Shown: positions 42,102-50,770 of the stretch, piece by piece
Numbering within the stretch: the stretch's first letter is position 1
Layout: every line of letters starts with the position of its first letter
DNA from: JALYUM01 sp036688685
GTDB lineage: Bacteria; Pseudomonadota; Gammaproteobacteria; Burkholderiales; Burkholderiaceae_D
Direction: 5' to 3'
NCBI RefSeq assembly: GCF_036688685.1
Contig: NZ_JAQQPS010000018.1
Span: forward strand, 62,001 to 126,000
DNA: 64,000 nt
Program-made: the position numbers and the translations under genes
Notes under the pieces: generated by a model
What the model saw: the letters and a program-made list of their open reading frames with translations, nothing else
Databases searched by the model: none
What the model was told of the DNA's origin: nothing

Positions 42102-44954
42102 GTGCTCATAGTTCTGAAAAATTCGATTAAATACAGCTGGTGCGGTCTGTTTCTTCTTGGCACTACTAATGTGATTGCAGCTACCCCTACCCTGAATGGG
42201 CAGTCAGGCTATATCAATATGCCTAGCGCCGCAGTGGGCTTGGACGGAACACTTTCGACGGGTTATAGCTACGATCAACCTTATGGCAGCCTGTGGGCAA
42301 CCGCTACGGTATTTCCGTTCCTGGAATTTACGGCGCGATATGTGTCGATCAACGGCATTCCGGGATTTAGCAATGTGCCGGGCGAATACGGCAGCAATTA
42401 CGGACGCTTCAAGGACAAAGTCGTCAGCGGCAAACTGCGCCTGCTCGAGGAATCGAAATGGCTGCCGTCGGTTGCGGTTGGTGCCACTGACCTGTTTGGT
42501 ACCGAGCTGTTCAAGGGCCAGTATATCGTTGCCACGAAGACATTTGGCAGCGTCAGGAACATCGAAGCGAGCCTCGGCTACGGACGAAGACGTCCATCTG
42601 GCATGTTTGCCGGGGCACGCTGGTATTCCGTTGACACACCGGGCTTGGCTCTCGTGGCGGAGTACGATGCGAATGACTACAAAAAAGATTTTCGCGCTGA
42701 TGCAACCGATGCTGGCGCCCGCAGCAAGGGGCCCGCTGTAGGCGTTGAATACCGTTGGGGCTGGCTGGGCGCGCAAGTGGCACGCCATCGCGACCATTTC
42801 AGCGCAAATGCCTACGTCAGCATCCCGTTAGGCGAACGCGAATACATCCCTAAAATTTACGAGCCAAAATATTTTCAGGCAAAGGATGCGCCGGGCCCAG
42901 TCTCGGCCGGCGAATGGCAGGCCGATCCGGCGCATGGTGCCGCGCTGGTCCAGGCACTGGCGAAGCAGGATTTCAAGAATATCCGCGTCGAGCTCGACCG
43001 TGGTGTCTTGAAGTTGACGCTGACCAACAACCGGATCGTCAATACAGGCCGCGCCATTGGCCGCGCTACCCGTACGGCGCTGGCGTTTGCACCCCAGGGC
43101 ACGCGTGCGATCCATGTGACATACACCAAGCTCGAGCAGCCCATCGTCACCTTCGAATTTTTCGACCTGCAGCGGCTCACCGACTACTTCACCGGCCTGG
43201 TCGGTCGCACCGCGTTCCTGCAAACCGTGCTAGTGCGTTATGCCACGCCGGCTGATCGCATCGGCGACGAGCAGGCCATGCTGGTCGCGCTCAAGGACGA
43301 CAACGGGCTGACCGTGCAGGTGGGCCGCGACGGTAATATGGTGCAACTTGGGTCCGAAGATCGCGAAACCAACCGTTTCAAACTTGTGCCCAAGCTGGGC
43401 TTCTTCTTCAACGACCCGAGTGGTGCACTGCGCTATGAGGTCGCGGCGGCAGCCAACTACGATCAGCGCCTGCGCGAAGGGCTGTACTTCAACAGCGTGC
43501 TACGCGCCAGCCTGTTCGAGAACATTTCCGGCGTCACGCAGGCATCGAACAGCCTGCTGCCGCATGTACGCACCGACATCGCGGAGTACAAGCGTGGCGG
43601 CCGTTTCAAGCTGAACAAGGCGATGCTGAACCAGTACATGCAGCCGGCCGAGCGTGTGTATACGCGCGTATCCGGCGGCTTTTACGAGGAGATGTACCGG
43701 GGCTTCGGCGGCCAGGTGCTGTACTTGCCAAAGGATAGTCGTTGGGCAACCGATCTGACCGTCGACGCCTTGCAGCAGCGCGGCTACGAAGGCTGGCTGG
43801 GCAAGCGTGACTACAAGACTGTCACCGCCCTTGGCGCGCTGCACTACCGGCTGCCGTACGACGTTTCCGTTACCGCACGCGTCGGGCGTTTCCTGGCGCG
43901 CGACACGGGCGCACGCTTCGAATTCAAGCGCCGGTTTCAGTCGGGTATCGAGATTGGCGCCTGGTATGCGCACACCAACGGCAACGATATTACCAATCCC
44001 GGCGCGCCAGGCAGCCCGTACCACGACAAGGGCGTGTTCCTGTCCATCCCGCTCAATGGCGTGCTGCCGATGGATTCGCAGGCCAATGCCGGTATCGCCA
44101 TTTCACCGTGGACGCGCGACGTCGGCCAGATGGTGGCTTCGCCTGGCGACTTGTACGACATGATCGAGCAGCCGCGGCGCGACCTGAATCAGGCGGACGG
44201 CCTCGGCAATTTCGCCGAGCGCGCCGACGAGCAGAGCCTGGCGGCAATCAATCCTCCTGTGACCGGTTTGCCGAGTCCGTGGCCGGCATTCCGCACGCGT
44301 CTCGAACAGTCGACGTCGTCTACCCCGACGCTGCCGCAGTGGGCTGGGGGCGCAGCCGTTGCGGGCGGCGCAGTCCTGGCGAGTGCCTTGCTCGATAAGC
44401 CGGCAGACCGGTTCGTCAAGCACCACGCGGCATCAACCGTTCTGCACAAATGGGGCAACGTTGGCAAGGCCATGCCGGTCGTGCTGGTCGGCGCTGCGGG
44501 TGCCGCTATCGCGTTTGGCGACGAGCGCGTGCAGAACATCGGCCTTATTTCTCTGCAGGCGGTAGCGGCCTCGGTGGCTGTGTCGTATGGCGCAAAGTAT
44601 GTTGTCGGCCGTGCCCGTCCTGGTGAAGAGCAGGGGCCATGGAGTAGGGTTGGCAGCAACGGCAAGCGCTCGGATGCATCGTTTCCGTCCGGGCACAGCG
44701 CGGTGGCCTTTGCCGCCGTGACGCCGTTTGCCCAGGAGTACGATGCGCCCTGGCTGTATGGTGTCGCAGCTCTGGGCGCTGCCGGTCGGGTGGCTAATCG
44801 CCAGCATTGGGTATCCGATGTGGTGGCCGGTTCTGTGGTGGGCTATGTGATGGGCAGCTGGTTATGGCAGTCGCAGCGCGACCAGCGCCGGTCCAGTTTC
44901 TCGATTCTGCCGAGTCCGAAACAGATCAATGTAGCCTGGCAAACCAGTTACTGA
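42102..44954 (+). CDS. YjbH-domain outer-membrane protein fused to PAP2 phosphatase
   Basis: This 950-residue protein starts at GTG, with a signal peptide ending NVIA. Residues up to about 710 match the YjbH/GfcD family: an export-linked outer-membrane beta-barrel type (LNGQSGYINMPSA, many Tyr/Gly strands). The C-terminal 200 residues form a complete PAP2 acid-phosphatase active site: Lys832-x6-Arg839-Pro840, Pro862-Ser863-Gly864-His865, and Arg896-x5-His902-x3-Asp906. The two parts are joined by an Ala/Gly-rich segment. It may couple polymer export to removal of a phosphate from a lipid or glycan. A diacylglycerol kinase gene is next. Confidence 0.85.
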   Translation: MLIVLKNSIKYSWCGLFLLGTTNVIAATPTLNGQSGYINMPSAAVGLDGTLSTGYSYDQPYGSLWATATVFPFLEFTARYVSINGIPGFSNVPGEYGSNYGRFKDKVVSGKLRLLEESKWLPSVAVGATDLFGTELFKGQYIVATKTFGSVRNIEASLGYGRRRPSGMFAGARWYSVDTPGLALVAEYDANDYKKDFRADATDAGARSKGPAVGVEYRWGWLGAQVARHRDHFSANAYVSIPLGEREYIPKIYEPKYFQAKDAPGPVSAGEWQADPAHGAALVQALAKQDFKNIRVELDRGVLKLTLTNNRIVNTGRAIGRATRTALAFAPQGTRAIHVTYTKLEQPIVTFEFFDLQRLTDYFTGLVGRTAFLQTVLVRYATPADRIGDEQAMLVALKDDNGLTVQVGRDGNMVQLGSEDRETNRFKLVPKLGFFFNDPSGALRYEVAAAANYDQRLREGLYFNSVLRASLFENISGVTQASNSLLPHVRTDIAEYKRGGRFKLNKAMLNQYMQPAERVYTRVSGGFYEEMYRGFGGQVLYLPKDSRWATDLTVDALQQRGYEGWLGKRDYKTVTALGALHYRLPYDVSVTARVGRFLARDTGARFEFKRRFQSGIEIGAWYAHTNGNDITNPGAPGSPYHDKGVFLSIPLNGVLPMDSQANAGIAISPWTRDVGQMVASPGDLYDMIEQPRRDLNQADGLGNFAERADEQSLAAINPPVTGLPSPWPAFRTRLEQSTSSTPTLPQWAGGAAVAGGAVLASALLDKPADRFVKHHAASTVLHKWGNVGKAMPVVLVGAAGAAIAFGDERVQNIGLISLQAVAASVAVSYGAKYVVGRARPGEEQGPWSRVGSNGKRSDASFPSGHSAVAFAAVTPFAQEYDAPWLYGVAALGAAGRVANRQHWVSDVVAGSVVGYVMGSWLWQSQRDQRRSSFSILPSPKQINVAWQTSY

Positions 44955-44985
44955 TGAAATGAAATGGCGCTGCGGCGTCATTTTT

Positions 44986-45345
44986 TTATCCTTGAAATGT
45001 CGCAACCACGAATGCCGTGAACACGCAGGCGGCGGTTGCGCTAAGCACCAGCACCGCAGCGGCGCCACAATCCTTGGCCAGCTTGACTGCCGGATGCACC
45101 TCAGGATGCAGCAGGTCGAGGGTCGCCTCGAGTGCGCTGTTGAGCAATTCGGCCGCTAGCACCGTGCCACAGTTGACCAGCAACAGTGCCCACCAGAGCG
45201 GCGCCGGCTGGCGCCACACGAGTACCAGTATGACCAGGGCGGTGGCGCAGCATTGGGTGCGGAAACTTGCTTCGTTCCGCAGTGCTGCGTGGATGCCGTG
45301 CATGGCAAAGCCCAGGCGCTTGTAAAAAGGCTGGTTTTTTTTCAT
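44986..45345 (-). CDS. dgkA: Diacylglycerol kinase, DgkA type
   Basis: This is a 119-residue small inner-membrane kinase with three helices. The active-site motif is AAELLNSALEATLDLL, and AVKLAKDCGAAAVLV follows, as in DgkA. It phosphorylates diacylglycerol, or undecaprenol in some bacteria, with ATP. Next to a polysaccharide locus, an undecaprenol-recycling role is conceivable but not shown. ATG 45345 gives the standard start; the upstream extension has no family match. It is convergent with the YjbH-PAP2 gene. Confidence 0.9.
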   Translation of the reverse strand: MKKNQPFYKRLGFAMHGIHAALRNEASFRTQCCATALVILVLVWRQPAPLWWALLLVNCGTVLAAELLNSALEATLDLLHPEVHPAVKLAKDCGAAAVLVLSATAACVFTAFVVATFQG

Positions 45346-45456
45346 TGTAGGTGGGGGAAGTAAAGTGTGGGCAGGTGTTGCCCACATTGCATAGCGAAGA
45401 TGCGCACCTGGCCGGGCAGGCCGGCCAGGATCAGGAGCGAGTGCGCTCCCGGTGGA

Positions 45457-45705
45457 TCAGTGGTGAGTCGTGGTCGAGTTGTTGTCCGAAGCGACGACAG
45501 CAACGGCGGCGACAGCTGCGCCGATACCGACCATGGCAGCGGTCGACAGGCCAGCGACGCCGAAACCTGTACCAGCAGCAGCGGTACCGGCCGCAGCTGG
45601 AGCAGCAGGAGCAGCCGAACCGGCAGCAGCAGGAGCGGTCGATTGAGCGAAGACTGGGGCCGAGATCATGCTGAGGATGGCGACGGTTGCGAAGAGTTTT
45701 TTCAT
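45457..45705 (-). CDS. Small exported Ala/Gly-rich protein, 82 aa
   Basis: The short protein has a signal peptide (MKKLFATVAILSMISAPVFA), an Ala/Pro/Gly-rich linker, one hydrophobic segment with small-residue spacing (GLSTAAMVGIGAAVAAVAVV) and a polar tail (SDNNSTTTHH). ATG 45705 has a good ribosome site (AAGGA). A longer in-frame start at 45846 is unlikely. The helix could insert in a membrane or self-associate. Its position between dgkA and rml suggests a link with surface polysaccharide, but no function is known. Confidence 0.65.
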   Translation of the reverse strand: MKKLFATVAILSMISAPVFAQSTAPAAAGSAAPAAPAAAGTAAAGTGFGVAGLSTAAMVGIGAAVAAVAVVASDNNSTTTHH

Positions 45706-46051
45706 GTTTTGATCCTTGGTGTACGGAAATGGATGCCTGTTAGAGACGTGTTGCCGCTTTATTATAACAACTAAAAGAGTCCGTTCTGAAAATTGTGCGA
45801 TCTTGCAACACGAAATGCGATCCGAAACTGTTGTCTTCTCGGTCATGCGATTCTTATTTTGATGTTATCCAGACGATTCTCGCTTATATGTTCGGGTTTA
45901 TAACGAGTTGCGTTTCCATCGCTCAACAATTAGGCTAGCATATCGCCTTGGACGATTTGAGCCTGCAGCCCGTGGGATGCGTGCGCGCCGGCTGGGTCTG
46001 GCAGGGTTGCAGCAAGTCGTATAGATACGCTAATGTAATTTGGAGAATGAC
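45706..46051. other. Divergent intergenic region before rmlB
   Basis: These 346 bases contain no gene. They must hold promoters for the small exported protein (minus) and the rml operon (plus). The stretch 45750-45930 is AT-rich. TTGGAGAA just before ATG 46052 is the rmlB ribosome site. Confidence 0.45.
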
Positions 46052-47110
46052 ATGATTTTAGTAACAGGCGGCGCGGGTTTTATCGGCGCGAACTTTGTGT
46101 TGGACTTCTTGGCTGGCTCGAGCGAGACCGTCCTCAACCTGGACAAGCTGACTTACGCGGGCAACCTGGAAAACCTGGTCAGCCTTAAGGGCAACGCTCA
46201 TCATATTTTTGTGCAAGGCGACATCGGCGACAGGGAGCTGGTGAGCAAGCTGCTGGCCGAGCACCGTCCACGTGCCGTTATTAATTTTGCGGCGGAAAGT
46301 CACGTAGACCGCAGCATCAGCGCGCCGGGCGAATTTATTCAAACCAACATTGTTGGTACCTTCAACCTGCTCGAATCGGTGCGCGCCTACTGGGGCGCGC
46401 TCGATACGGAGGCGAAGTCGGCATTCCGCTTTCTGCACGTATCGACCGATGAAGTGTATGGCTCGCTCGACAAGGATGCCCCTGCGTTCACGGAAACCCA
46501 TCGTTACGAGCCGAACAGCCCATATTCGGCCAGCAAGGCAGCCAGCGATCACCTCGTGCGCGCCTACTATCACACCTATGGCCTGCCGGTTCTGACCACG
46601 AATTGCTCGAACAATTACGGTCCATATCACTTCCCGGAAAAACTCATTCCCCTGTGCATCCATAATGCGCTGGCGGGAAAACCGTTGCCGATCTACGGCG
46701 ATGGCCAGCAGATCCGCGACTGGCTGTTCGTCAAGGATCATTGCTCGGCGATTCGCCGCGTGCTGGCCGACGGTCGCCTGGGTGAGGTCTACAACGTCGG
46801 TGGCTGGAACGAAAAAGCCAACCTGGATGTCGTGCACACCCTGTGCGCCATCCTCGACGACCTGAGCCCGCGCGCTGATGGCGCCTCGTACACCACCCAG
46901 ATCACCTTCGTCACCGACCGCCCTGGCCATGATCGCCGCTATGCGATCGATGCTGGCAAACTGGAAGCCGAACTGGGCTGGAAACCTGCCGAAACCTTCG
47001 AGTCCGGCATCCGCAAAACGGTGCAGTGGTACCTGGATAACCAGGCCTGGGTCGGCAATGTCACGTCCGGCGCTTACCGCGAATGGCTCGGTCAGCAGTA
47101 CGGTGCATGA
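46052..47110 (+). CDS. rmlB: dTDP-glucose 4,6-dehydratase
   Basis: This is a 352-residue extended SDR enzyme making dTDP-4-keto-6-deoxyglucose. The NAD loop is TGGAGFIGANFV. The catalytic triad region is STDEVYGSL with YSASKAASD (Tyr and Lys), and NCSNNYGPYHFPEKLIP is a hallmark. ATG 46052 follows a good ribosome site (GGAGAA). The product is shared by RmlC/RmlD for rhamnose and by the FdtD-like/FdtB-like pair for the 3-amino sugar. The stop overlaps the rmlD start. Confidence 0.96.
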   Translation: MILVTGGAGFIGANFVLDFLAGSSETVLNLDKLTYAGNLENLVSLKGNAHHIFVQGDIGDRELVSKLLAEHRPRAVINFAAESHVDRSISAPGEFIQTNIVGTFNLLESVRAYWGALDTEAKSAFRFLHVSTDEVYGSLDKDAPAFTETHRYEPNSPYSASKAASDHLVRAYYHTYGLPVLTTNCSNNYGPYHFPEKLIPLCIHNALAGKPLPIYGDGQQIRDWLFVKDHCSAIRRVLADGRLGEVYNVGGWNEKANLDVVHTLCAILDDLSPRADGASYTTQITFVTDRPGHDRRYAIDAGKLEAELGWKPAETFESGIRKTVQWYLDNQAWVGNVTSGAYREWLGQQYGA

Positions 47111-47997
47111 TGCCAAAGATTCTCATTACCGGTAAAAACGGCCAGGTCGGGTTCGAATTGCAGCGCGCCCTGGCGCCGCTGGGCGAGATTATTGCGGTCG
47201 ATCGCAGCGAATGCGATCTGGCCGACCTGGACGCCCTGCGCGCCTTCGTGGCGCGCGTGCAGCCGGACGTGATTGTCAATCCGGCGGCCTACACGGCCGT
47301 CGACAAGGCCGAATCCGACCGCGACGGTGCCTTCCTCATCAACCGCGACGCCGTGCGCGTGCTCGGTGAAGAGGCCGCCCGCCTGAATGCCCTGGTCATC
47401 CATTATTCGACCGATTATGTTTTCGACGGCACCAAGGACGGCAGCTACAGCGAGGAAGACACCCCGGCGCCGAAAAGCGTCTACGGCGCCAGCAAGCTGG
47501 CGGGCGAACTGGCGCTGGCCCTGGCCAATCCGCGCCACCTGATCCTGCGTACCAGCTGGGTCGTGGGCGCCCATGGCGGCAATTTTGCCAAGACCATGCT
47601 GCGCCTTGCCGGCGAGAGGGAAACGCTGTCGGTTGTGGCCGACCAGCATGGCGCGCCGACCTCGGCGGCATTGCTGGCGGACCTCACCGCCCACCTGGTA
47701 CGCGACTACCTGCAGGTGGAGGGCGAGCTGGCCTTCGGCACGTATCACGTCACTGGCGCTGGCGCCACCACGTGGTACGACTACGCCAGGTTCGTCATCG
47801 CCGAAGCGATTGCCGCCGGCAAGCCGCTGAAGCTGGGGCCCGATGCGGTGGTCCCGCTGGCAACGGCGGCTTATCCGACGCCGGCCGCGCGCCCGGCCAA
47901 TTCGCGGCTCGATACAAGTTATTTCCAGGCGACCTTCGGTCTTCATCTGCCGCACTGGCGGCAAAGTGTGCGCCACGTGCTGCAACAAATTTTCTAG
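47107..47997 (+). CDS. rmlD: dTDP-4-dehydrorhamnose reductase
   Basis: This is a 296-residue SDR reductase that makes dTDP-L-rhamnose in the last step. Motifs are ILITGKNGQVGFELQRAL, NPAAYTAVDKAE, YSTDYVFDGT and YGASKLAGE. Two adjacent ATG codons (47107 and 47110) can serve as start; the first overlaps the rmlB stop. It is followed 11 bases later by rmlA. Confidence 0.95.
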   Translation: MMPKILITGKNGQVGFELQRALAPLGEIIAVDRSECDLADLDALRAFVARVQPDVIVNPAAYTAVDKAESDRDGAFLINRDAVRVLGEEAARLNALVIHYSTDYVFDGTKDGSYSEEDTPAPKSVYGASKLAGELALALANPRHLILRTSWVVGAHGGNFAKTMLRLAGERETLSVVADQHGAPTSAALLADLTAHLVRDYLQVEGELAFGTYHVTGAGATTWYDYARFVIAEAIAAGKPLKLGPDAVVPLATAAYPTPAARPANSRLDTSYFQATFGLHLPHWRQSVRHVLQQIF

Positions 47998-48008
47998 AGA
48001 GAAACTCA

Positions 48009-48887
48009 ATGTCGACTAATCAACGCAAGGGCATTATCCTCGCCGGCGGCTCCGGTACCCGCTTGTATCCCGTTACCCAGGCCGTCAGCAAACAGCTGAT
48101 GCCGGTGTACGACAAGCCGATGGTGTACTACCCGCTGAGCACGCTGATGCTGAGTGGTATCCGCGATGTGCTGTTGATCAGCACGCCGCAAGACACGCCC
48201 CGTTTCGCCGATTTGCTGGGCGACGGCAGCCAGTGGGGCATGAACATCACCTACGCCGTGCAGCCAAGCCCGGACGGCCTGGCGCAGGCTTTCGTCATCG
48301 GCAAGGATTTTGTCGATAACAAGCCGAGCGCGCTGGTGCTGGGCGATAACATTTTCTATGGCCACGATCTGGTCAAGCAACTGGCCAGCGCCAACGACCG
48401 CACTGAAGGTTCGACGGTGTTCGCCTATCACGTGCAGGATCCGGAACGCTATGGCGTGGTCGATTTCGACGCGCAGATGCGCGCCACCAGCATCGAAGAA
48501 AAGCCCAGCGCGCCAAAGTCCAGCTACGCCGTCACCGGTCTGTATTTTTATGACGAAAAGGTGTGCGACATTGCCGCCAACATCAAGCCGTCCGCGCGCG
48601 GAGAGCTCGAAATTACCGACGTCAACAAGGTCTACCTGGAACAGGGCAAGCTGAACGTTGAAATCATGGGCCGCGGTTTTGCCTGGCTCGACACGGGTAC
48701 CCACGATAGCCTGCTGGAAGCATCCAGCTTCATTGCCACGCTGCAGCGGCGCCAGGGTCTGCAAGTGGCTTGTCCTGAAGAAATCGCCTATCACCAAGGC
48801 TGGATCGACGCTGCTGCACTGCAGAAGCTGGCCGTGCCGCTGGCCAAGAACGGCTACGGCCAATATTTGTTGAACCTGTTGAAGTGA
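48009..48887 (+). CDS. rmlA: Glucose-1-phosphate thymidylyltransferase
   Basis: This is a 292-residue nucleotidyltransferase making dTDP-glucose from dTTP and glucose-1-phosphate. The nucleotide loop is GGSGTRLYPVTQAVSKQLMP, followed by YDKPMVYYPLSTLMLSGI and LVLGDNIFYGH. ATG 48009 matches the family start; the open frame extends upstream into rmlD but only as overlap. rmlC follows after eight bases. Confidence 0.96.
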   Translation: MSTNQRKGIILAGGSGTRLYPVTQAVSKQLMPVYDKPMVYYPLSTLMLSGIRDVLLISTPQDTPRFADLLGDGSQWGMNITYAVQPSPDGLAQAFVIGKDFVDNKPSALVLGDNIFYGHDLVKQLASANDRTEGSTVFAYHVQDPERYGVVDFDAQMRATSIEEKPSAPKSSYAVTGLYFYDEKVCDIAANIKPSARGELEITDVNKVYLEQGKLNVEIMGRGFAWLDTGTHDSLLEASSFIATLQRRQGLQVACPEEIAYHQGWIDAAALQKLAVPLAKNGYGQYLLNLLK

Positions 48888-48895
48888 GCCTTTGA

Positions 48896-49447
48896 ATGCC
48901 GTACACCGTTACCCCGACCGCGCTGCCCGAAGTCCTGGTTCTTGAGCCGAAAGTCTTCGGCGACGCACGCGGCTTTTTTTATGAAAGTTTTAACGCACGC
49001 GAATTTGCCGACGCGACTGGCCTGGACGTCGCTTTCGTGCAGGACAACCACAGCAAGTCGGCGCGCGGCGTGCTGCGCGGCCTGCATTACCAGATCCAGC
49101 ATCCGCAGGGAAAACTGGTACGCGTGATCGATGGCGACGTGTTTGATGTGGCGGTGGACTTGCGCAAGTCCTCGCCTACGTTCGGCAAGAGTGTCGGCGT
49201 GCGACTGAGCGCAGAAAACAACCGGCAACTGTGGGTGCCGCCGGGTTTTGCGCACGGCTTCGTGGTGCTCAGTGAAACCGCGCAGTTTTTGTATAAAACC
49301 ACCGACTACTGGTATCCGGCGCATGAGCGCAGCCTGTTGTGGAACGATCCGGCGCTCGGCATCGACTGGCCGTTCGATTTCGAGCCGCAACTGGCGGCCA
49401 AGGATGCAGCGGCCAAGCTGCTGGCTGAAGCAGACTTGTTCGACTGA
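48896..49447 (+). CDS. rmlC: dTDP-4-dehydrorhamnose 3,5-epimerase
   Basis: This is a 183-residue cupin epimerase. Motifs are GFFYESFNAREF, QDNHSKSARGVLRGLHYQ and WVPPGFAHGFVVLSE, with the catalytic His/Tyr residues expected. It is the last gene of rmlBDAC and is followed by a hairpin terminator. Confidence 0.95.
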   Translation: MPYTVTPTALPEVLVLEPKVFGDARGFFYESFNAREFADATGLDVAFVQDNHSKSARGVLRGLHYQIQHPQGKLVRVIDGDVFDVAVDLRKSSPTFGKSVGVRLSAENNRQLWVPPGFAHGFVVLSETAQFLYKTTDYWYPAHERSLLWNDPALGIDWPFDFEPQLAAKDAAAKLLAEADLFD

Positions 49448-49472
49448 TAAGTAATCATCAGCAAGCGGGCGC

Positions 49473-49495
49473 AAGCGGGCAATTAAAGCCCGCTT
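49473..49495 (+). terminator. Terminator of the rmlBDAC operon
   Basis: AAGCGGGC (49473-49480) and GCCCGCTT (49488-49495) pair around an AATTAAA loop. A partial repeat of the left arm (GCAAGCGGGC at 49461) precedes it. Only a short T run follows. It separates the polysaccharide locus from the flagellar cluster. Confidence 0.7.
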
Positions 49496-49591
49496 TGCAT
49501 GCCTGCTTCAAGGATAGCCATACGGCAATATCTTGCATAATGTCTCCTGATCCTGCCGCACCTTCTGTGCGGCGGTCACATGGAGAGCCGG

Positions 49592-50770
49592 ATGTCCGAC
49601 GAAAGCGACGCAGAAAAGACCGAACCCGCGTCACAGAAGCGCATCGACGATGCGCGTAGAGAGGGTGACGTTCCGCGCTCGCGTGAACTGGCGACATTCA
49701 CTGTCCTGATGACCTCCGGCGTTGGCCTGTGGGTATTTGGCGGCTCGCTGGTGCGGCAATTGTCGGCCACGCTGGTCTCGGGCCTCTCGCTCGACCGTGA
49801 GCAAATTTACAACTCCGACGTTCTCATCAACCGCGTTGCCACTGACATCGGCAGCGTGCTCATCGCCTGCCTGCCGCTGGCCTTTGCCATCATGGTGGTC
49901 GCGCTGGCGTCGCCGCTGCTGGTCGGTGGCTGGCTGTTCAGCGCCAATTCCTTCATGCCCAACTTCGGCAAGCTCAACCCGCTCAAGGGACTGGGCAATA
50001 TGGTGTCCAAGAACTCCCTGGTCGAACTGTTCAAGGCGCTCGCCAAGACCCTGGTGGTGAGCGTGGTGGCCTGGTTCGTCGTGATGAGCGAAAAGGACGC
50101 CGTGCTGGCCCTGACCGTCGAGCCCTTGTTGGCCGGCAGTGTCCACGTGGGCAACCTGGTCGGTACCGCCTTCCTGTTCATGGTTGGCGGACTCGGCCTG
50201 ATCGCCGCGATCGACGGCCCGTATCAAATGTGGCACTACGCCGACAAACTCAAAATGACGCGCCAGGAAGTGATCCAGGAAGCGAAAGAGTCGGACGGCA
50301 ACCCGCAGATGAAAGCCAAAGTGCGCCAGATGCAGCGCGAAATGTCCAAGCGCCGCATGATGGCCGACGTGCCGACCGCCGACGTGGTGGTCACCAACCC
50401 GACGCACTACGCGGTTGCCTTGAAGTACACCGATGGCCAGGGTGGCGCCCCGCGCGTCGTGGCCAAGGGTTCCGATGAAGTGGCGGCCAAGATCCGCGCA
50501 CTGGCGAAAGAAAACAAGGTGGCGCTGCTGGAAGCCCCGGCGTTGGCCCGTGCCCTGCACAAGCACACGGAAATTGGCGACGAAATCCCGGAAGCGCTGT
50601 ACGCAGCCGTGGCCGAAGTGCTGGCGTATGTGTTCCAGCTGCGCACCTATAAAGCGGCCGGCGGCAATTATCCGGACCGTCCGACCAAACTGGCCGTGCC
50701 GCCTGAGCTCGATCCGCACAATCCGGCTTCGCAGAAACCCAAAGACAACAGTACTGGACCAGCACAATGA
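49592..50770 (+). CDS. flhB: Flagellar type III export protein FlhB
   Basis: This is a 392-residue export-gate protein and substrate-specificity switch. The N-terminus EKTEPASQKRIDDARREGDVPRSREL is typical and four hydrophobic helices follow. The self-cleavage site is Asn269-Pro270-Thr271-His272, followed by HYAVALKY. The ATG at 49592 has GGAGAGCC upstream. It is the first gene of the flhB-flhA-flhF-flhG-fliA-motC-motD run and overlaps flhA by four bases. Confidence 0.96.
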   Translation: MSDESDAEKTEPASQKRIDDARREGDVPRSRELATFTVLMTSGVGLWVFGGSLVRQLSATLVSGLSLDREQIYNSDVLINRVATDIGSVLIACLPLAFAIMVVALASPLLVGGWLFSANSFMPNFGKLNPLKGLGNMVSKNSLVELFKALAKTLVVSVVAWFVVMSEKDAVLALTVEPLLAGSVHVGNLVGTAFLFMVGGLGLIAAIDGPYQMWHYADKLKMTRQEVIQEAKESDGNPQMKAKVRQMQREMSKRRMMADVPTADVVVTNPTHYAVALKYTDGQGGAPRVVAKGSDEVAAKIRALAKENKVALLEAPALARALHKHTEIGDEIPEALYAAVAEVLAYVFQLRTYKAAGGNYPDRPTKLAVPPELDPHNPASQKPKDNSTGPAQ

